NCBI RefSeq assembly: GCF_031886125.1 | Contig: NZ_CP119391.1 | Coordinates: 1,922,001-1,986,000 of the forward strand | Direction: 5' to 3' | DNA length: 64,000 bases | Source: Halomonas piscis | GTDB taxonomy: Bacteria; Pseudomonadota; Gammaproteobacteria; Pseudomonadales; Halomonadaceae | In this document: positions 37,026-45,245 of the stretch, in pieces | Layout of the letters: the number at the start of each line of letters is the position of its first letter | How positions within the stretch are numbered: the first letter of the stretch is position 1 | Notes under the pieces: generated by a model | Told to the model about the DNA's origin: nothing | Databases searched by the model: none | The model's input: the letters and a program-made list of their open reading frames with translations, nothing else | Program-made: the position numbers and the translations under genes

Positions 37026-37697
37026 ATGACCACTGTCGGCACCGAATCCCCCGCCACCATCATGGTGATCGACGATCACCCGCTGCTGCGCCGCGGCGTT
37101 CGCCAGCTACTGGAAATCGAAGAGGATCTGTCGCTGGTGTTCGACACCGGCTCCCCCCGGGAGGGGCTGGAGCAGGCCCTTGCCCAGGAGCCCGACATGC
37201 TCCTGCTGGACCTGAACATGCCTGACATTGACGGGCTGGAGCTTCTCAAGCAGCTGCGCGACGGCGGCTTTGCCGGCCGCATCATCATGTACACGGTATC
37301 CGACCAGAAGGACAACGTGGTCGATGCCCTGCGCAGCGGCGCCGACGGCTACCTGCTCAAGGACATGGAGCCGGAAGCGCTTGTCCACCAGCTGCGCCAG
37401 GCAACGCTGGGCCGCATGGCCATCAGCGACGACCTGACCAGCCTGCTGGCCCGGGCCCTGCGCAGCCAGCGCCACGCCGAGACCGCTCCCAGCCTGGACG
37501 TCCTTACCCGGCGCGAGCGCGAAATCCTTCAGGAACTCGCCGCCGGCATGTCCAACAAGCTGATCGCCCGCAAGCTGGAAATCACCGAGGGCACGGTCAA
37601 GGTCCACGTCAAGCACCTGCTGAAAAAGCTCCGGCTGCGCTCCCGGGTCGAAGCCGCGGTCTGGGCCGTGCAGCAGGGACTTGCGCCAGATCATTAA
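37026..37697 (+). CDS. narL: Nitrate/nitrite response regulator
   Basis: 223 residues. The receiver domain has the acidic pair IDDHP, phospho-Asp62 in LLLDLNMPDIDG and Lys in YLLKDMEP. The C-terminal LuxR-type HTH is LTRREREILQELAAGMSNKLIARKLEITEGTVKVHVKHLLKKLRLRSR. It activates narG and narK promoters through TACYYMT heptamers. The start at 37026 (MTTVGTESPATIMVIDD) has AGAGAG at good spacing. A GTG at 37020 overlapping the narX stop (GTGA) is the alternative. Confidence 0.94.
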   Translation: MTTVGTESPATIMVIDDHPLLRRGVRQLLEIEEDLSLVFDTGSPREGLEQALAQEPDMLLLDLNMPDIDGLELLKQLRDGGFAGRIIMYTVSDQKDNVVDALRSGADGYLLKDMEPEALVHQLRQATLGRMAISDDLTSLLARALRSQRHAETAPSLDVLTRREREILQELAAGMSNKLIARKLEITEGTVKVHVKHLLKKLRLRSRVEAAVWAVQQGLAPDH

Positions 37698-37716
37698 AAT
37701 GCGCGTTCCCGGCAGT

Positions 37717-37829
37717 TACCACCAAAGAACCGGGTGGTAGCCGACAAACCGCTACCGGCCTCGGTATTGTGCTATAAAAAATGTAAAAACAGTAAGTTAG
37801 CCAGGATCAACACTACCCCTAAAGAGGTA
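37717..37829 (+). promoter_or_regulatory. NarL 7-2-7 site and other elements upstream of narK
   Basis: TACCCCT-AA-AGAGGTA (37814-37829) is a perfect inverted 7-2-7 NarL/NarP pair. TTAGC-CAGG-ATCAA (37797-37810) is a half-good FNR/Anr site. TACCACC/GGTGGTA (37717-37739) forms a further inverted repeat. The 12-mer CCTCGGTATTGT (37759-37770) is shared with narX. The transporter gene starts at 37937. Confidence 0.75.
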
Positions 37830-37936
37830 GCATGCGGGCGCGGTGCGCGCCAGCCCCCCGTTTATTCCCGTCCCGGCAATGCGTATCTTCCCCGTAGCGC
37901 TGCTTTTTGCGGTAACTGCGTCCAAGGGGAGATGCC

Positions 37937-39529
37937 ATGACCAGAAAAAACGCCGATATCGACCGCTGGGATATCGAAAATCCCGACTTCTGGGAAAAAG
38001 ACGGCAAAACCGTTGCCACCCGCAACCTGTGGATCTCCATCCCCAGCCTGCTGCTCGGGTTTGCGGTATGGATGATGTGGGGCATGATCACCACCCAGAT
38101 GCAAAACCTGGGCTTTGACTTCAGCGTCGACCAGCTTTTCTCGCTCACCGCCATTGCCGGGCTCGCCGGCGCTACGCTGCGTATTCCCGCCTCCTTCATG
38201 ATCCGCGTCGCCGGCGGACGCAACACCATCTTTCTGACTACCGCTCTTTTGATGATCCCGGCGCTGGGAACCGGCGTGGCGCTGATGAATCCGGGCACGC
38301 CGTTCTGGATCTTCCAGGCGCTGGCGCTGCTCTCGGGCATCGGCGGCGGCAATTTCGCCTGCTCCATGAGCAACATCTCCGGCTTCTTCCCCAAAAAGCA
38401 GCAGGGCTATGCGCTGGGCATGAACGCGGGCCTTGGCAACTTCGGCGTCACTACCATGCAGATCCTGGTGCCGCTGGTGATGACCGTAGGGCTGTTCGGC
38501 TCTCTGGCCGGCGGCCCCATGGCCCTGGAAAGCGCCAGCGGAACGCTGATCGGCCGCATCGATGCCGGCACCGATACCTGGATCCAGAACGCCGGCTTGG
38601 TCTGGATGCTGTTTTTGATTCCGCTGGCCTTCGCCGGCTGGTTCGGCATGAACAACCTCAAGACGCTCTCCCCCCAGACCGGCAACCCCGCGGCGGCCTT
38701 TGGCAAGATTCTGGGGCTCTACGCGCTGGGCATGGTGGCGACGCTTGCCGGCGTGATAGCGCTTGACTGGATCAACATGTGGCTGGCGCTGCCGCTGACC
38801 ATTCTGCTCACCCTGGGCCTTTTGCTGCTGCTTCCCGGCACGCTCAAACCCGCCATCCGCAACCAGTACCGGATTTTCGGCAACTCTCACACCTGGGCGA
38901 TGACGATTATCTACACCGCCACCTTCGGCTCCTTTATCGGCTTCTCCGCCGCGCTGCCGCTTTCCATCAACATCATCTTCGGCAGCATGATGGACGTCGC
39001 CGCCGACGGCAGCGTCACCCGCATTGCCAACCCTGACGCCCCCAGCGCCCTGACCTGGTCGTGGATCGGCGCCTTCGTCGGCGCGCTGATCCGCCCGGTG
39101 GGCGGCTGGATCGCCGACAGGTTCGGCGGCGCCATCGTCACCCAGATCATTTCGGTAGTGATGGTGCTGGCCTCCGTGGCTACCGGCTACGTGATGATGC
39201 TGGCCTACAACGCCACCGACCCCAACCCCTACTTCTGGGCCTTCCTTGCCCTGTTCATCGTGCTGTTTGCCGCCAGCGGCATCGGCAACGGCTCCACCTT
39301 CCGCAGCATCGGGGTAATCTTCGACGCCGCCCAGAAAGGCCCGGTGCTCGGCTGGACGTCGGCCATCGCCGCCTACGGCGCCTTCATCGCCCCTCGGGTC
39401 ATCGGCGACCAGATCAAGGCCGGCACGCCGGAGCTCGCCATGTACGGCTTTGCTGCCTTCTACGCCGCCTGCCTGGTGATCAACTGGTGGTTCTACCTGC
39501 GTAAAAATGCCTACGTCAAAAACCCGTAA
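37937..39529 (+). CDS. narK: Nitrate/nitrite transporter, NarK/NarU type
   Basis: 530 residues, 12 membrane helices, MFS NNP family. The start DIENPDFWEKDGKTVATRNLWISIPSLLLGF is the cytosolic lead of E. coli NarK, and the nitrate signatures are FACSMSNISGFFPKKQQGYALGMNAGLGNFG and ASGIGNGSTFRSIGVIF. It most resembles the nitrate-in/nitrite-out antiporter type. It is about 65 residues longer than E. coli NarK, partly from inserts at about 195-215 and 345-375. AGGGGAG precedes the ATG. Regulation by NarL is suggested by the 7-2-7 site upstream. Confidence 0.92.
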   Translation: MTRKNADIDRWDIENPDFWEKDGKTVATRNLWISIPSLLLGFAVWMMWGMITTQMQNLGFDFSVDQLFSLTAIAGLAGATLRIPASFMIRVAGGRNTIFLTTALLMIPALGTGVALMNPGTPFWIFQALALLSGIGGGNFACSMSNISGFFPKKQQGYALGMNAGLGNFGVTTMQILVPLVMTVGLFGSLAGGPMALESASGTLIGRIDAGTDTWIQNAGLVWMLFLIPLAFAGWFGMNNLKTLSPQTGNPAAAFGKILGLYALGMVATLAGVIALDWINMWLALPLTILLTLGLLLLLPGTLKPAIRNQYRIFGNSHTWAMTIIYTATFGSFIGFSAALPLSINIIFGSMMDVAADGSVTRIANPDAPSALTWSWIGAFVGALIRPVGGWIADRFGGAIVTQIISVVMVLASVATGYVMMLAYNATDPNPYFWAFLALFIVLFAASGIGNGSTFRSIGVIFDAAQKGPVLGWTSAIAAYGAFIAPRVIGDQIKAGTPELAMYGFAAFYAACLVINWWFYLRKNAYVKNP

Positions 39530-39569
39530 AGCTGGCGCGCCGAGCGCTTTCCCCGGGCTTGGCCGCCAG

Positions 39570-39649
39570 GGGGTAGGCAGCGCTACCCCGCAAGGGATAG
39601 CCGCCCGACGCTTCAGAGGTAGCTGCGACAAACGCTTGATGTGTATCAA
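39570..39649 (+). promoter_or_regulatory. FNR/Anr box and NarL heptamers upstream of second narK
   Basis: TTGAT-GTGT-ATCAA (39636-39649) is a perfect FNR/Anr site, 67 bases before the ATG at 39716. AGAGGTA (39615-39621) is a reversed NarL heptamer. GGGGTAG-GCAGCG-CTACCCC (39570-39589) is an inverted repeat of degenerate heptamers. The second transporter therefore has its own anaerobic, nitrate-responsive promoter. Confidence 0.88.
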
Positions 39650-39715
39650 TAACGCCCGGCGAGGCCACGCCAGACTGAAACAGGCATCCACAGTCGCCAC
39701 CCATGGAGGGACAAC

Positions 39716-41068
39716 ATGAAACATCTCGAAGGGGTCACCCGGCCCCAGCAGTACCGAGCTCTGTCGTTCAGCACGCTGGCGTTCACGGTCTGCTTTGCGG
39801 TCTGGACCATCTTTTCCATCATCGGCGTGCAGATCAAACAGGATCTGGGGCTCAACGAGACCCAGTTCGGTATTCTGGTGGCCACGCCGGTGCTGACCGG
39901 CTCCGTCAGCCGCATTTTCCTGGGGATCTGGACCGAACAGCTGGGCGGACGGCGCGTCTTCAGCCTGCTGATGCTGGTCACGGCCGCCTGTGTTTTTTTA
40001 CTCTCCTACGTCGAATCCTACGCCATGTTCCTGGTCGCCGCTCTCGGCGTGGGCCTGGCCGGGGGCTCTTTCATCGTCGGCATTGCCTACACTTCCTACT
40101 GGTTCGAAAAAGAAGCGCAGGGCACGGCGCTGGGTATCTTCGGCGCCGGCAATGCCGGGGCGGCGGTGACCAATTTTGCCGCTCCCTTTCTGCTGCTGGC
40201 AGTAGGCTGGGAACGTACCGCGGTGGTCTATGCCGCGGTGCTGGCGGTGATGGCCGTCGTCTTCTGGCTCTTCACCCAGGAGGATCCGCTAACGCGCACC
40301 CGGCGCGGCGAAGGCGGTAAAGCGACCTCTGCCCGGGCGCAGCTGGAACCGCTCAAGCATATCCAGGTGTGGCGCTTTTCCCTCTACTATTTCTTCGTCT
40401 TTGGCGCTTTCGTGGCGCTCGCCTCCTACCTGCCGCGCTATTACGTCGGGGCCTACGACATCAGTATCGCCCTGGCGGGCACCCTGACGGCCCTCTACTC
40501 TCTTCCCGCCAGCGTCTTCCGCGCTCTCGGCGGCTGGCTGTCGGACCGCTACGGCGCGCGCGCCATCATGTACCTGACGTTCATTGCCTCGCTGATCTGT
40601 TTGTTTTTGCTCGCCTACCCCGAGACGCGCTATGTGGTCCAGGGCAAGGAAGGCGAAATCGCCTTCTCCCTGGCGATGCCGCTGTGGGGCGTGGTGATGC
40701 TGACCATGCTGCTGGGCTTTTTCATGTCGCTGGGCAAGGCCGCGGTCTACAAGCACATCCCCGTCTACTACCCGCACAACGTCGGCTCGGTGGGCGGCCT
40801 GGTAGGCATGATCGGCGGGCTTGGCGGCTTTTTCCTGCCGATTCTGTTCGGCGCCGTGCTCGACCTGACCGGCATCTGGACCAGCTCTTACATGGTGCTG
40901 TTTCTGCTGGTAGCGGTATCGCTGGTCTGGATGCACGGCGCGATTCGCCGCATGGAGCGCCAGCGCGTGCCGGAACTTGGCGAAGAGCGCTACCGCTACC
41001 TGCCCGAGCTTCAGGAGCCGGCGCAGGCATACGCCAAACAGCAACAGAGCAGCCAACCCGGCAACTGA
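39716..41068 (+). CDS. Nitrate transporter, NarK1-type MFS protein
   Basis: 450 residues with 12 helices, a second NNP-family member clearly different from the one upstream (short N-terminus, GGSFIVGIAYTSYWFEKEAQGTALGIFGAGNAGAAVTNF; the second signature region GKAAVYKHIPVYYPHNVGSVGGLVGMIGGLGGF). It resembles the type I nitrate/proton symporters paired with type II antiporters in Paracoccus and Pseudomonas; which does what is inference. GGAGGGAC lies 7 bases before the ATG. The intergenic FNR box and the downstream terminator make it a possible single-gene unit. Confidence 0.9.
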   Translation: MKHLEGVTRPQQYRALSFSTLAFTVCFAVWTIFSIIGVQIKQDLGLNETQFGILVATPVLTGSVSRIFLGIWTEQLGGRRVFSLLMLVTAACVFLLSYVESYAMFLVAALGVGLAGGSFIVGIAYTSYWFEKEAQGTALGIFGAGNAGAAVTNFAAPFLLLAVGWERTAVVYAAVLAVMAVVFWLFTQEDPLTRTRRGEGGKATSARAQLEPLKHIQVWRFSLYYFFVFGAFVALASYLPRYYVGAYDISIALAGTLTALYSLPASVFRALGGWLSDRYGARAIMYLTFIASLICLFLLAYPETRYVVQGKEGEIAFSLAMPLWGVVMLTMLLGFFMSLGKAAVYKHIPVYYPHNVGSVGGLVGMIGGLGGFFLPILFGAVLDLTGIWTSSYMVLFLLVAVSLVWMHGAIRRMERQRVPELGEERYRYLPELQEPAQAYAKQQQSSQPGN

Positions 41069-41092
41069 TACCGGACAGCTGACAGAAACGAC

Positions 41093-41124
41093 GAATGCCA
41101 CCTGCGGGTGGCATTCCTGTTTCT
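41093..41124 (+). terminator. Terminator after the narK genes
   Basis: A 10-bp stem GAATGCCACC-TGCG-GGTGGCATTC is followed by CTGTTTCT. Confidence 0.75.
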
Positions 41125-41229
41125 GGCGGCTTGCTTCCGCCCGCGCCCGGCAGCAAGCATCGCCCCGTGCACAAAGCGGGCGATAGCAGGTATCATCAAC
41201 GTAAAGCTCACAACGTTCAGGTGCTGACA

Positions 41230-41496
41230 ATGGCAGGCGGCTGGGCGCGCGACGGCGCCGTACAGGATCAGATTGACGCAAGCGTTGAAGACGCCGTGGA
41301 GCGTGCCAGAAGCGGTCTGCACGCCGGCGACTCGGCAGAGTTTTGCGAAGAGTGCGACGCGCCGATACCCCAGGCGCGACGCGAAGCCATCCCCGGCGTA
41401 CAGCTGTGCATTCACTGCCAGGCCGAAGCGGAAAAGCGCCAGACCGCTTCGAGCGGCATCAACCGGCGGGCCAGTAAAGACAGCCAGCTGCGCTAG
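41230..41496 (+). CDS. ybiI: DksA/TraR-family C4 zinc-finger protein (YbiI-like)
   Basis: 88 residues, almost the same length and sequence pattern as E. coli YbiI. It starts MAGGWARDGAVQDQIDASVEDAVERAR, has a C4 zinc finger CEECDAPIPQARREAIPG...CIHC, and ends INRRASKDSQLR. Such short DksA relatives lack the long coiled coil that enters the RNA polymerase channel; their role is poorly known. It overlaps the convergent NUDIX gene by 4 bases. Confidence 0.88.
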   Translation: MAGGWARDGAVQDQIDASVEDAVERARSGLHAGDSAEFCEECDAPIPQARREAIPGVQLCIHCQAEAEKRQTASSGINRRASKDSQLR

Positions 41497-41942
41497 CCCG
41501 CCACCGCTTCCCGGGCCAGATCGATCACGCTGGCGCTGGTGGCAAGGGCAGGGTTTTCGATCTCGTCGAGACGGAACCAGCGGGCGTCCAGGGCATCGCT
41601 GGCGGCGACGAGGCTACCTTCGGGGTCGCGGCAGAGCACGGCGATGAGTACGAAGTGGTGCTTGAGTACGGCGCCGGCATCGCGGTCGAGCACGTCGAGG
41701 GCGGTGAGCACGCGCTCGGCGGCGGCGCTCAGCCCGGTTTCTTCGCAAAGCTCGCGCACCGCGGCCTCGTGCACCGTTTCCCCCGGCTCGATCTTGCCTC
41801 CGGGAAAGCCCCAGCGGCCCGCATCCGGCGGCTTTGAGCGCTTGACCAGCAGCACGGATTCGCCCTTGACCACCACCGAGATAACGGCCGGCACCGGCCG
41901 TACGGCACCGCTCTGCTGCGTCTGTTGCTGCTTCTCTGCCAT
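41493..41942 (-). CDS. NUDIX hydrolase
   Basis: 149 residues. The Nudix box GX5EX7REUXEEXGU is complete (GGKIEPGETVHEAAVRELCEETGL). The rest fits a small ADP-ribose pyrophosphatase/MutT-like fold, with VISVVVKGESVLLVKRSKPPDAGRWGFPGG before the box. The substrate cannot be told from sequence. It begins 25 bases after the LysR gene on the same strand, so the two may be co-transcribed. Confidence 0.88.
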   Translation of the reverse strand: MAEKQQQTQQSGAVRPVPAVISVVVKGESVLLVKRSKPPDAGRWGFPGGKIEPGETVHEAAVRELCEETGLSAAAERVLTALDVLDRDAGAVLKHHFVLIAVLCRDPEGSLVAASDALDARWFRLDEIENPALATSASVIDLAREAVAG

Positions 41943-41966
41943 GATTTCCCCCGGTTCGCTTCGCCT

Positions 41967-42851
41967 TTACTCTCCCAGACTGGACGCGCCGAGCCGGTCC
42001 TTGAGCCAGTCCCAGAGCAGCGCGGCCTCCGGTTGCGCCCGCGGGCGCACCGGGCGCACCAGCCAGAAGCCTTCGTCGCTTTCTATCGGCCGGTCGAGCG
42101 CAATCGCCAGATCCTGGCGGTGTTCCACCAGGCGATGATGGGTCAGAGCGACGCCCTCCCCCTGGGCCGCAAGCGCCAGCGTCATCGTCTGAGTATCGCA
42201 GATCAGCGGCGCGCAGCGCGAGGAAAGCGCCGGCGCCCCCACGGCATCCAGCCAGCTGGGCCAGCCGACGGCAAACCCCGCCGCGTGCAGCAGGGTGTGC
42301 GCCGCCAGATCTTCCGGCCGCGCGATCGTCTCGGCCAGCGCCGGGGCGCACACCGGCAGCAGGGTTTCGCCGCCAAGCGGCAGCGCCTCCATGCCGGGCC
42401 AGGCACCTTCACCATAGCGTATCTCCAGATCGGCGCCCTCGGGGCCGAAATCGTCCGGCCAGATGGCGCTGACGAGGCGCAGCGCCACCTCGGGGTGCTG
42501 CCGCCTGAAGGCGGGCAGTCGCGGTGCCAGCCAGTTCTGCTGCACCACCGGCGTGGTGCGCAGGGTAACCGGCGCATCGCTGGCGTCGCCAAACACTTCT
42601 CGGGTGCCTTCGGTCAGCCGGGCAAAACCGTCCTGCAGGCTTGGCAGCCACGCCTGCCCTGCCGGGGTCAGGCTCAGGCTGCGCGGGTGACGGACAAAGA
42701 GCCGCTGGCCCAGGCGATCCTCGAGCAGGCGCACGCGCTGGCTGATGGCCGCCTGGGTCACCCCCAGCTCCTGGCCGGCCGCGGTAAAGCTCAGCGTGCG
42801 GGCGGCAGACTCGAAGGCCTGTAGCCATATCAGCGGCGGCAGCGCGCTCAT
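41967..42851 (-). CDS. LysR-family transcriptional regulator (GcvA-like)
   Basis: 294 residues. The N-terminal HTH is LPPLIWLQAFESAARTLSFTAAGQELGVTQAAISQRVRLLEDRLGQRLFVR, and the rest is a periplasmic-binding-like effector domain. The GcvA branch usually controls amino-acid or amine catabolism. It is divergent from the gamma-butyrobetaine hydroxylase gene with about 113 bases between, so it is a good candidate regulator of that cluster. The start at 42851 is preferred; one at 42866 would add five residues. Confidence 0.85.
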   Translation of the reverse strand: MSALPPLIWLQAFESAARTLSFTAAGQELGVTQAAISQRVRLLEDRLGQRLFVRHPRSLSLTPAGQAWLPSLQDGFARLTEGTREVFGDASDAPVTLRTTPVVQQNWLAPRLPAFRRQHPEVALRLVSAIWPDDFGPEGADLEIRYGEGAWPGMEALPLGGETLLPVCAPALAETIARPEDLAAHTLLHAAGFAVGWPSWLDAVGAPALSSRCAPLICDTQTMTLALAAQGEGVALTHHRLVEHRQDLAIALDRPIESDEGFWLVRPVRPRAQPEAALLWDWLKDRLGASSLGE

Positions 42852-42964
42852 GAAAAAGCTCGGCATAAGTTATATCGGGTCATAGCGGTCAGATTAATCG
42901 TTTGTGACGGCGCCGGGCAACCGCCATCCTTGTCGGGTAGTCAAGACGTCACCAAGGAGACACC

Positions 42965-44131
42965 ATGACCGACACCGCCGAACAGCGCCCCGTTCTGCCC
43001 ATGGGCGAGCTGAGCGATTACGCCGGTGGGCCCGCCCTCAAGCGCGCCGAGCCCGACAGCGATCGTCTCACCCTGACCTGGGAAAGCGGCGAGCAGGCGG
43101 CCTTTTCCCTGACCTGGCTGCGCGATCACTGCCCCTGCGCCGAGTGCCGGCACGCCAAGACCCGAGAGCGGCTGACGATTCCCCTCGAGCCTCCCGTGCA
43201 CGCGCCCCGGGCACGGCTGATCGAGGGCAACCTTGAACTGGGCTGGGCTGACGACCACCAGAGCCGCTTCGACGCCGGCTGGCTCTACCAGCGCCGTCCC
43301 GGCCAGGCGCCGGGCGATACGCTCCCCGCGCGCCGTCCCTGGGCCGACGGCTTTCAGCCGGCAAGCGTCGACCACGCCGACTTTGTCGGCAGCGCCGACG
43401 GCGAGCGCGCCTGGCTTGGTGCCCTGCTGCGCGACGGCCTGGTTCTGCTGAAAAACGGCCCCCTGGCCGACGAAGAGGTCAGCCGCCTGGCCGAGCGCAT
43501 CGGCCCGCTGCGCCCGACCAACTTCGGCGCGCGGTTCGACGTGCGCTCCAAGCCCAACCCCAACAACGCCGCCTATACGGCGATCGGCCTGGCGCCGCAT
43601 ACGGACCTGCCCAACTGGCGCCAGCCGCCGGACATTCAGCTGCTCTACTGCCTGGAAAACGACGCCGACGGCGGCGAATCCACCTTCAGCGACGGCTTTG
43701 CCGCTGCCCGGACGCTCCGCGAGCGCTCGCCGGAAGCGTTCCGGATGCTCAGCGAAACGCCCATCGACTTTCGTTTCCAGGACGAGGACCACGACATTGT
43801 CTGGCGGGCGCCCATCCTCACGCTGGACGCCGGGGGCAACCTGCTCGAGGTGCGCTTCAACAACTGGATTCGCGACACCCTGCACCTGCCCCCGGAGCAG
43901 GCCGACGCCTGGTATCAGGCCTACCGCGAGTTCTGGCACCTGGTGCACGAGCCCGACCAGCAGCTAGAGTTTTCCCTGGCCCCCGGGCAAATGGTCGCCT
44001 TCGACAACCGCCGCATGCTCCACGGGCGCAAGGCCTTCAATCCGGAAAGCGGCCGGCGGCACCTCCAGGGCACCTACCTGGATCTTGACCTGCTGGAGTC
44101 CCGCTGGCGGGTGCTGGCGCGCCAGGCGTAA
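42965..44131 (+). CDS. Gamma-butyrobetaine hydroxylase-type Fe(II)/2-oxoglutarate dioxygenase
   Basis: 388 residues. The N-terminal ~90 form a DUF971/GBBH-like N domain (LTLTWESGEQAAFSLTWLRDHCPCAECRHAKT) with Cys and His residues that bind zinc in GBBH enzymes. The TauD-type catalytic domain has H212-T-D214 in LAPHTDLPNW, a distal His in RMLHGRKAF and an Arg in RHLQGTYLD. Known family members make L-carnitine from gamma-butyrobetaine. The OpuAC-type binding proteins downstream support a quaternary-amine role. Confidence 0.87.
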   Translation: MTDTAEQRPVLPMGELSDYAGGPALKRAEPDSDRLTLTWESGEQAAFSLTWLRDHCPCAECRHAKTRERLTIPLEPPVHAPRARLIEGNLELGWADDHQSRFDAGWLYQRRPGQAPGDTLPARRPWADGFQPASVDHADFVGSADGERAWLGALLRDGLVLLKNGPLADEEVSRLAERIGPLRPTNFGARFDVRSKPNPNNAAYTAIGLAPHTDLPNWRQPPDIQLLYCLENDADGGESTFSDGFAAARTLRERSPEAFRMLSETPIDFRFQDEDHDIVWRAPILTLDAGGNLLEVRFNNWIRDTLHLPPEQADAWYQAYREFWHLVHEPDQQLEFSLAPGQMVAFDNRRMLHGRKAFNPESGRRHLQGTYLDLDLLESRWRVLARQA

Positions 44132-44197
44132 GGCCAGCGCTCGCCCGCTTCTCCCTGGCGGGCTCTCTTCTTCCCTCTATTCAACCAAGGTATGTGA

Positions 44198-45127
44198 ATG
44201 CGTATTCCCCTGACCGCTACCCTAATGTCCCTCCCCCTGACGCTGGGCCTCGCCGGCCCGGCCCAAAGCGATGACGGCACCGTCGACATCGGCGTGCCCG
44301 CCTGGCCCGGCATCACCGTCAAGACCGCAATCGCCAGCCAGCTTCTTGAGCCGATGGGCTATAGCGTCAACGCCCAGGAAGTAGGTATCCAGATCATCTA
44401 CCAGGGGCTCGACAGCGGCGACATGGACGTGTTTCTGGGTGGCTGGCTGCCCGCCCAGGAGCCGCTCTATACGCCGCTCGACGAAAGCGGCGCGATCACC
44501 ACCGTGGTCAATAACGTCGACGGCGCCCAGATGACGCTGGTCGTGCCCGACTACCTCTACGATCAGGGCATCCAGAGCTTCGCCGATCTGGACGAGAATC
44601 GGGATCTCTTTGACGGCAAGATCCACAGCTTTGGTGCCGGCTCGGCTGCCAGCCAGGTGCTCGACAAGGCCATCGACAACGACGCCTGGGGGCTCGGCGA
44701 CTGGCAGATAATGGATACCAGCGTAGTGGCCATGCTCGGCGCGGCGCGCAACGCCATCGAACGCGAAGAGCCCATTGTCTGGGTCGGCTGGCGCCCCCAC
44801 TGGATGAACCTCGACTTTGACATGCGCTATCTCGATGACCCCAAGGACCTGTTCGGCGAGAACAACGGCGAAAGCCAGGTACTGACGTTGATGCGCACGC
44901 CCTATGCCGACGCTCACCCCAACCTGGTCGACTTTTTTGACGGTTTCACCTTCTCCGCCGAGGAGCAGAGCTGGATGATCAACGAGTTCGGACAAAAGGA
45001 ACGCGCCCCGGACGCTGTCGCCCGGGAATGGCTACAGGATCACCCTGAGCGCGTCCAAGCCATGCTGGAAGACGTGACGACACGCGACGGCGACCCGGCC
45101 TGGCCGGCGGTCAAGGCCGACCTTTAA
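44198..45127 (+). CDS. ABC transporter substrate-binding protein, glycine betaine/carnitine/choline type
   Basis: 309 residues with a signal peptide (LTATLMSLPLTLGLAGPAQS). OpuAC family. The aromatic cage for trimethylammonium groups is suggested by VPAWPGITVK, FLGGWLPAQEP and VWVGWRPHWMN. No permease or ATPase gene is adjacent. The next gene encodes a paralogue with the same layout. A strong hairpin (45147-45171) follows. It may supply carnitine or butyrobetaine for the hydroxylase upstream. Confidence 0.87.
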   Translation: MRIPLTATLMSLPLTLGLAGPAQSDDGTVDIGVPAWPGITVKTAIASQLLEPMGYSVNAQEVGIQIIYQGLDSGDMDVFLGGWLPAQEPLYTPLDESGAITTVVNNVDGAQMTLVVPDYLYDQGIQSFADLDENRDLFDGKIHSFGAGSAASQVLDKAIDNDAWGLGDWQIMDTSVVAMLGAARNAIEREEPIVWVGWRPHWMNLDFDMRYLDDPKDLFGENNGESQVLTLMRTPYADAHPNLVDFFDGFTFSAEEQSWMINEFGQKERAPDAVAREWLQDHPERVQAMLEDVTTRDGDPAWPAVKADL

Positions 45128-45146
45128 CCAGCCTGCGGCTGGCCCC

Positions 45147-45171
45147 GCCCGGCGGCGATACGCCGCCGGGC
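45147..45171 (+). repeat. Strong intergenic hairpin
   Basis: An 11-bp perfect stem GCCCGGCGGCG-ATA-CGCCGCCGGGC without a T-run, preceded by a smaller one (CCAGCCTGCGGCTGG). It may protect the upstream mRNA end or partly stop transcription between the two binding-protein genes. Confidence 0.6.
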
Positions 45172-45245
45172 ACAGTCAAGCCATGGCATTTTCACCCAGC
45201 TTCATGCAGGCTAGGGGATTCATTTTACCCACGCGAGGCATCGCT

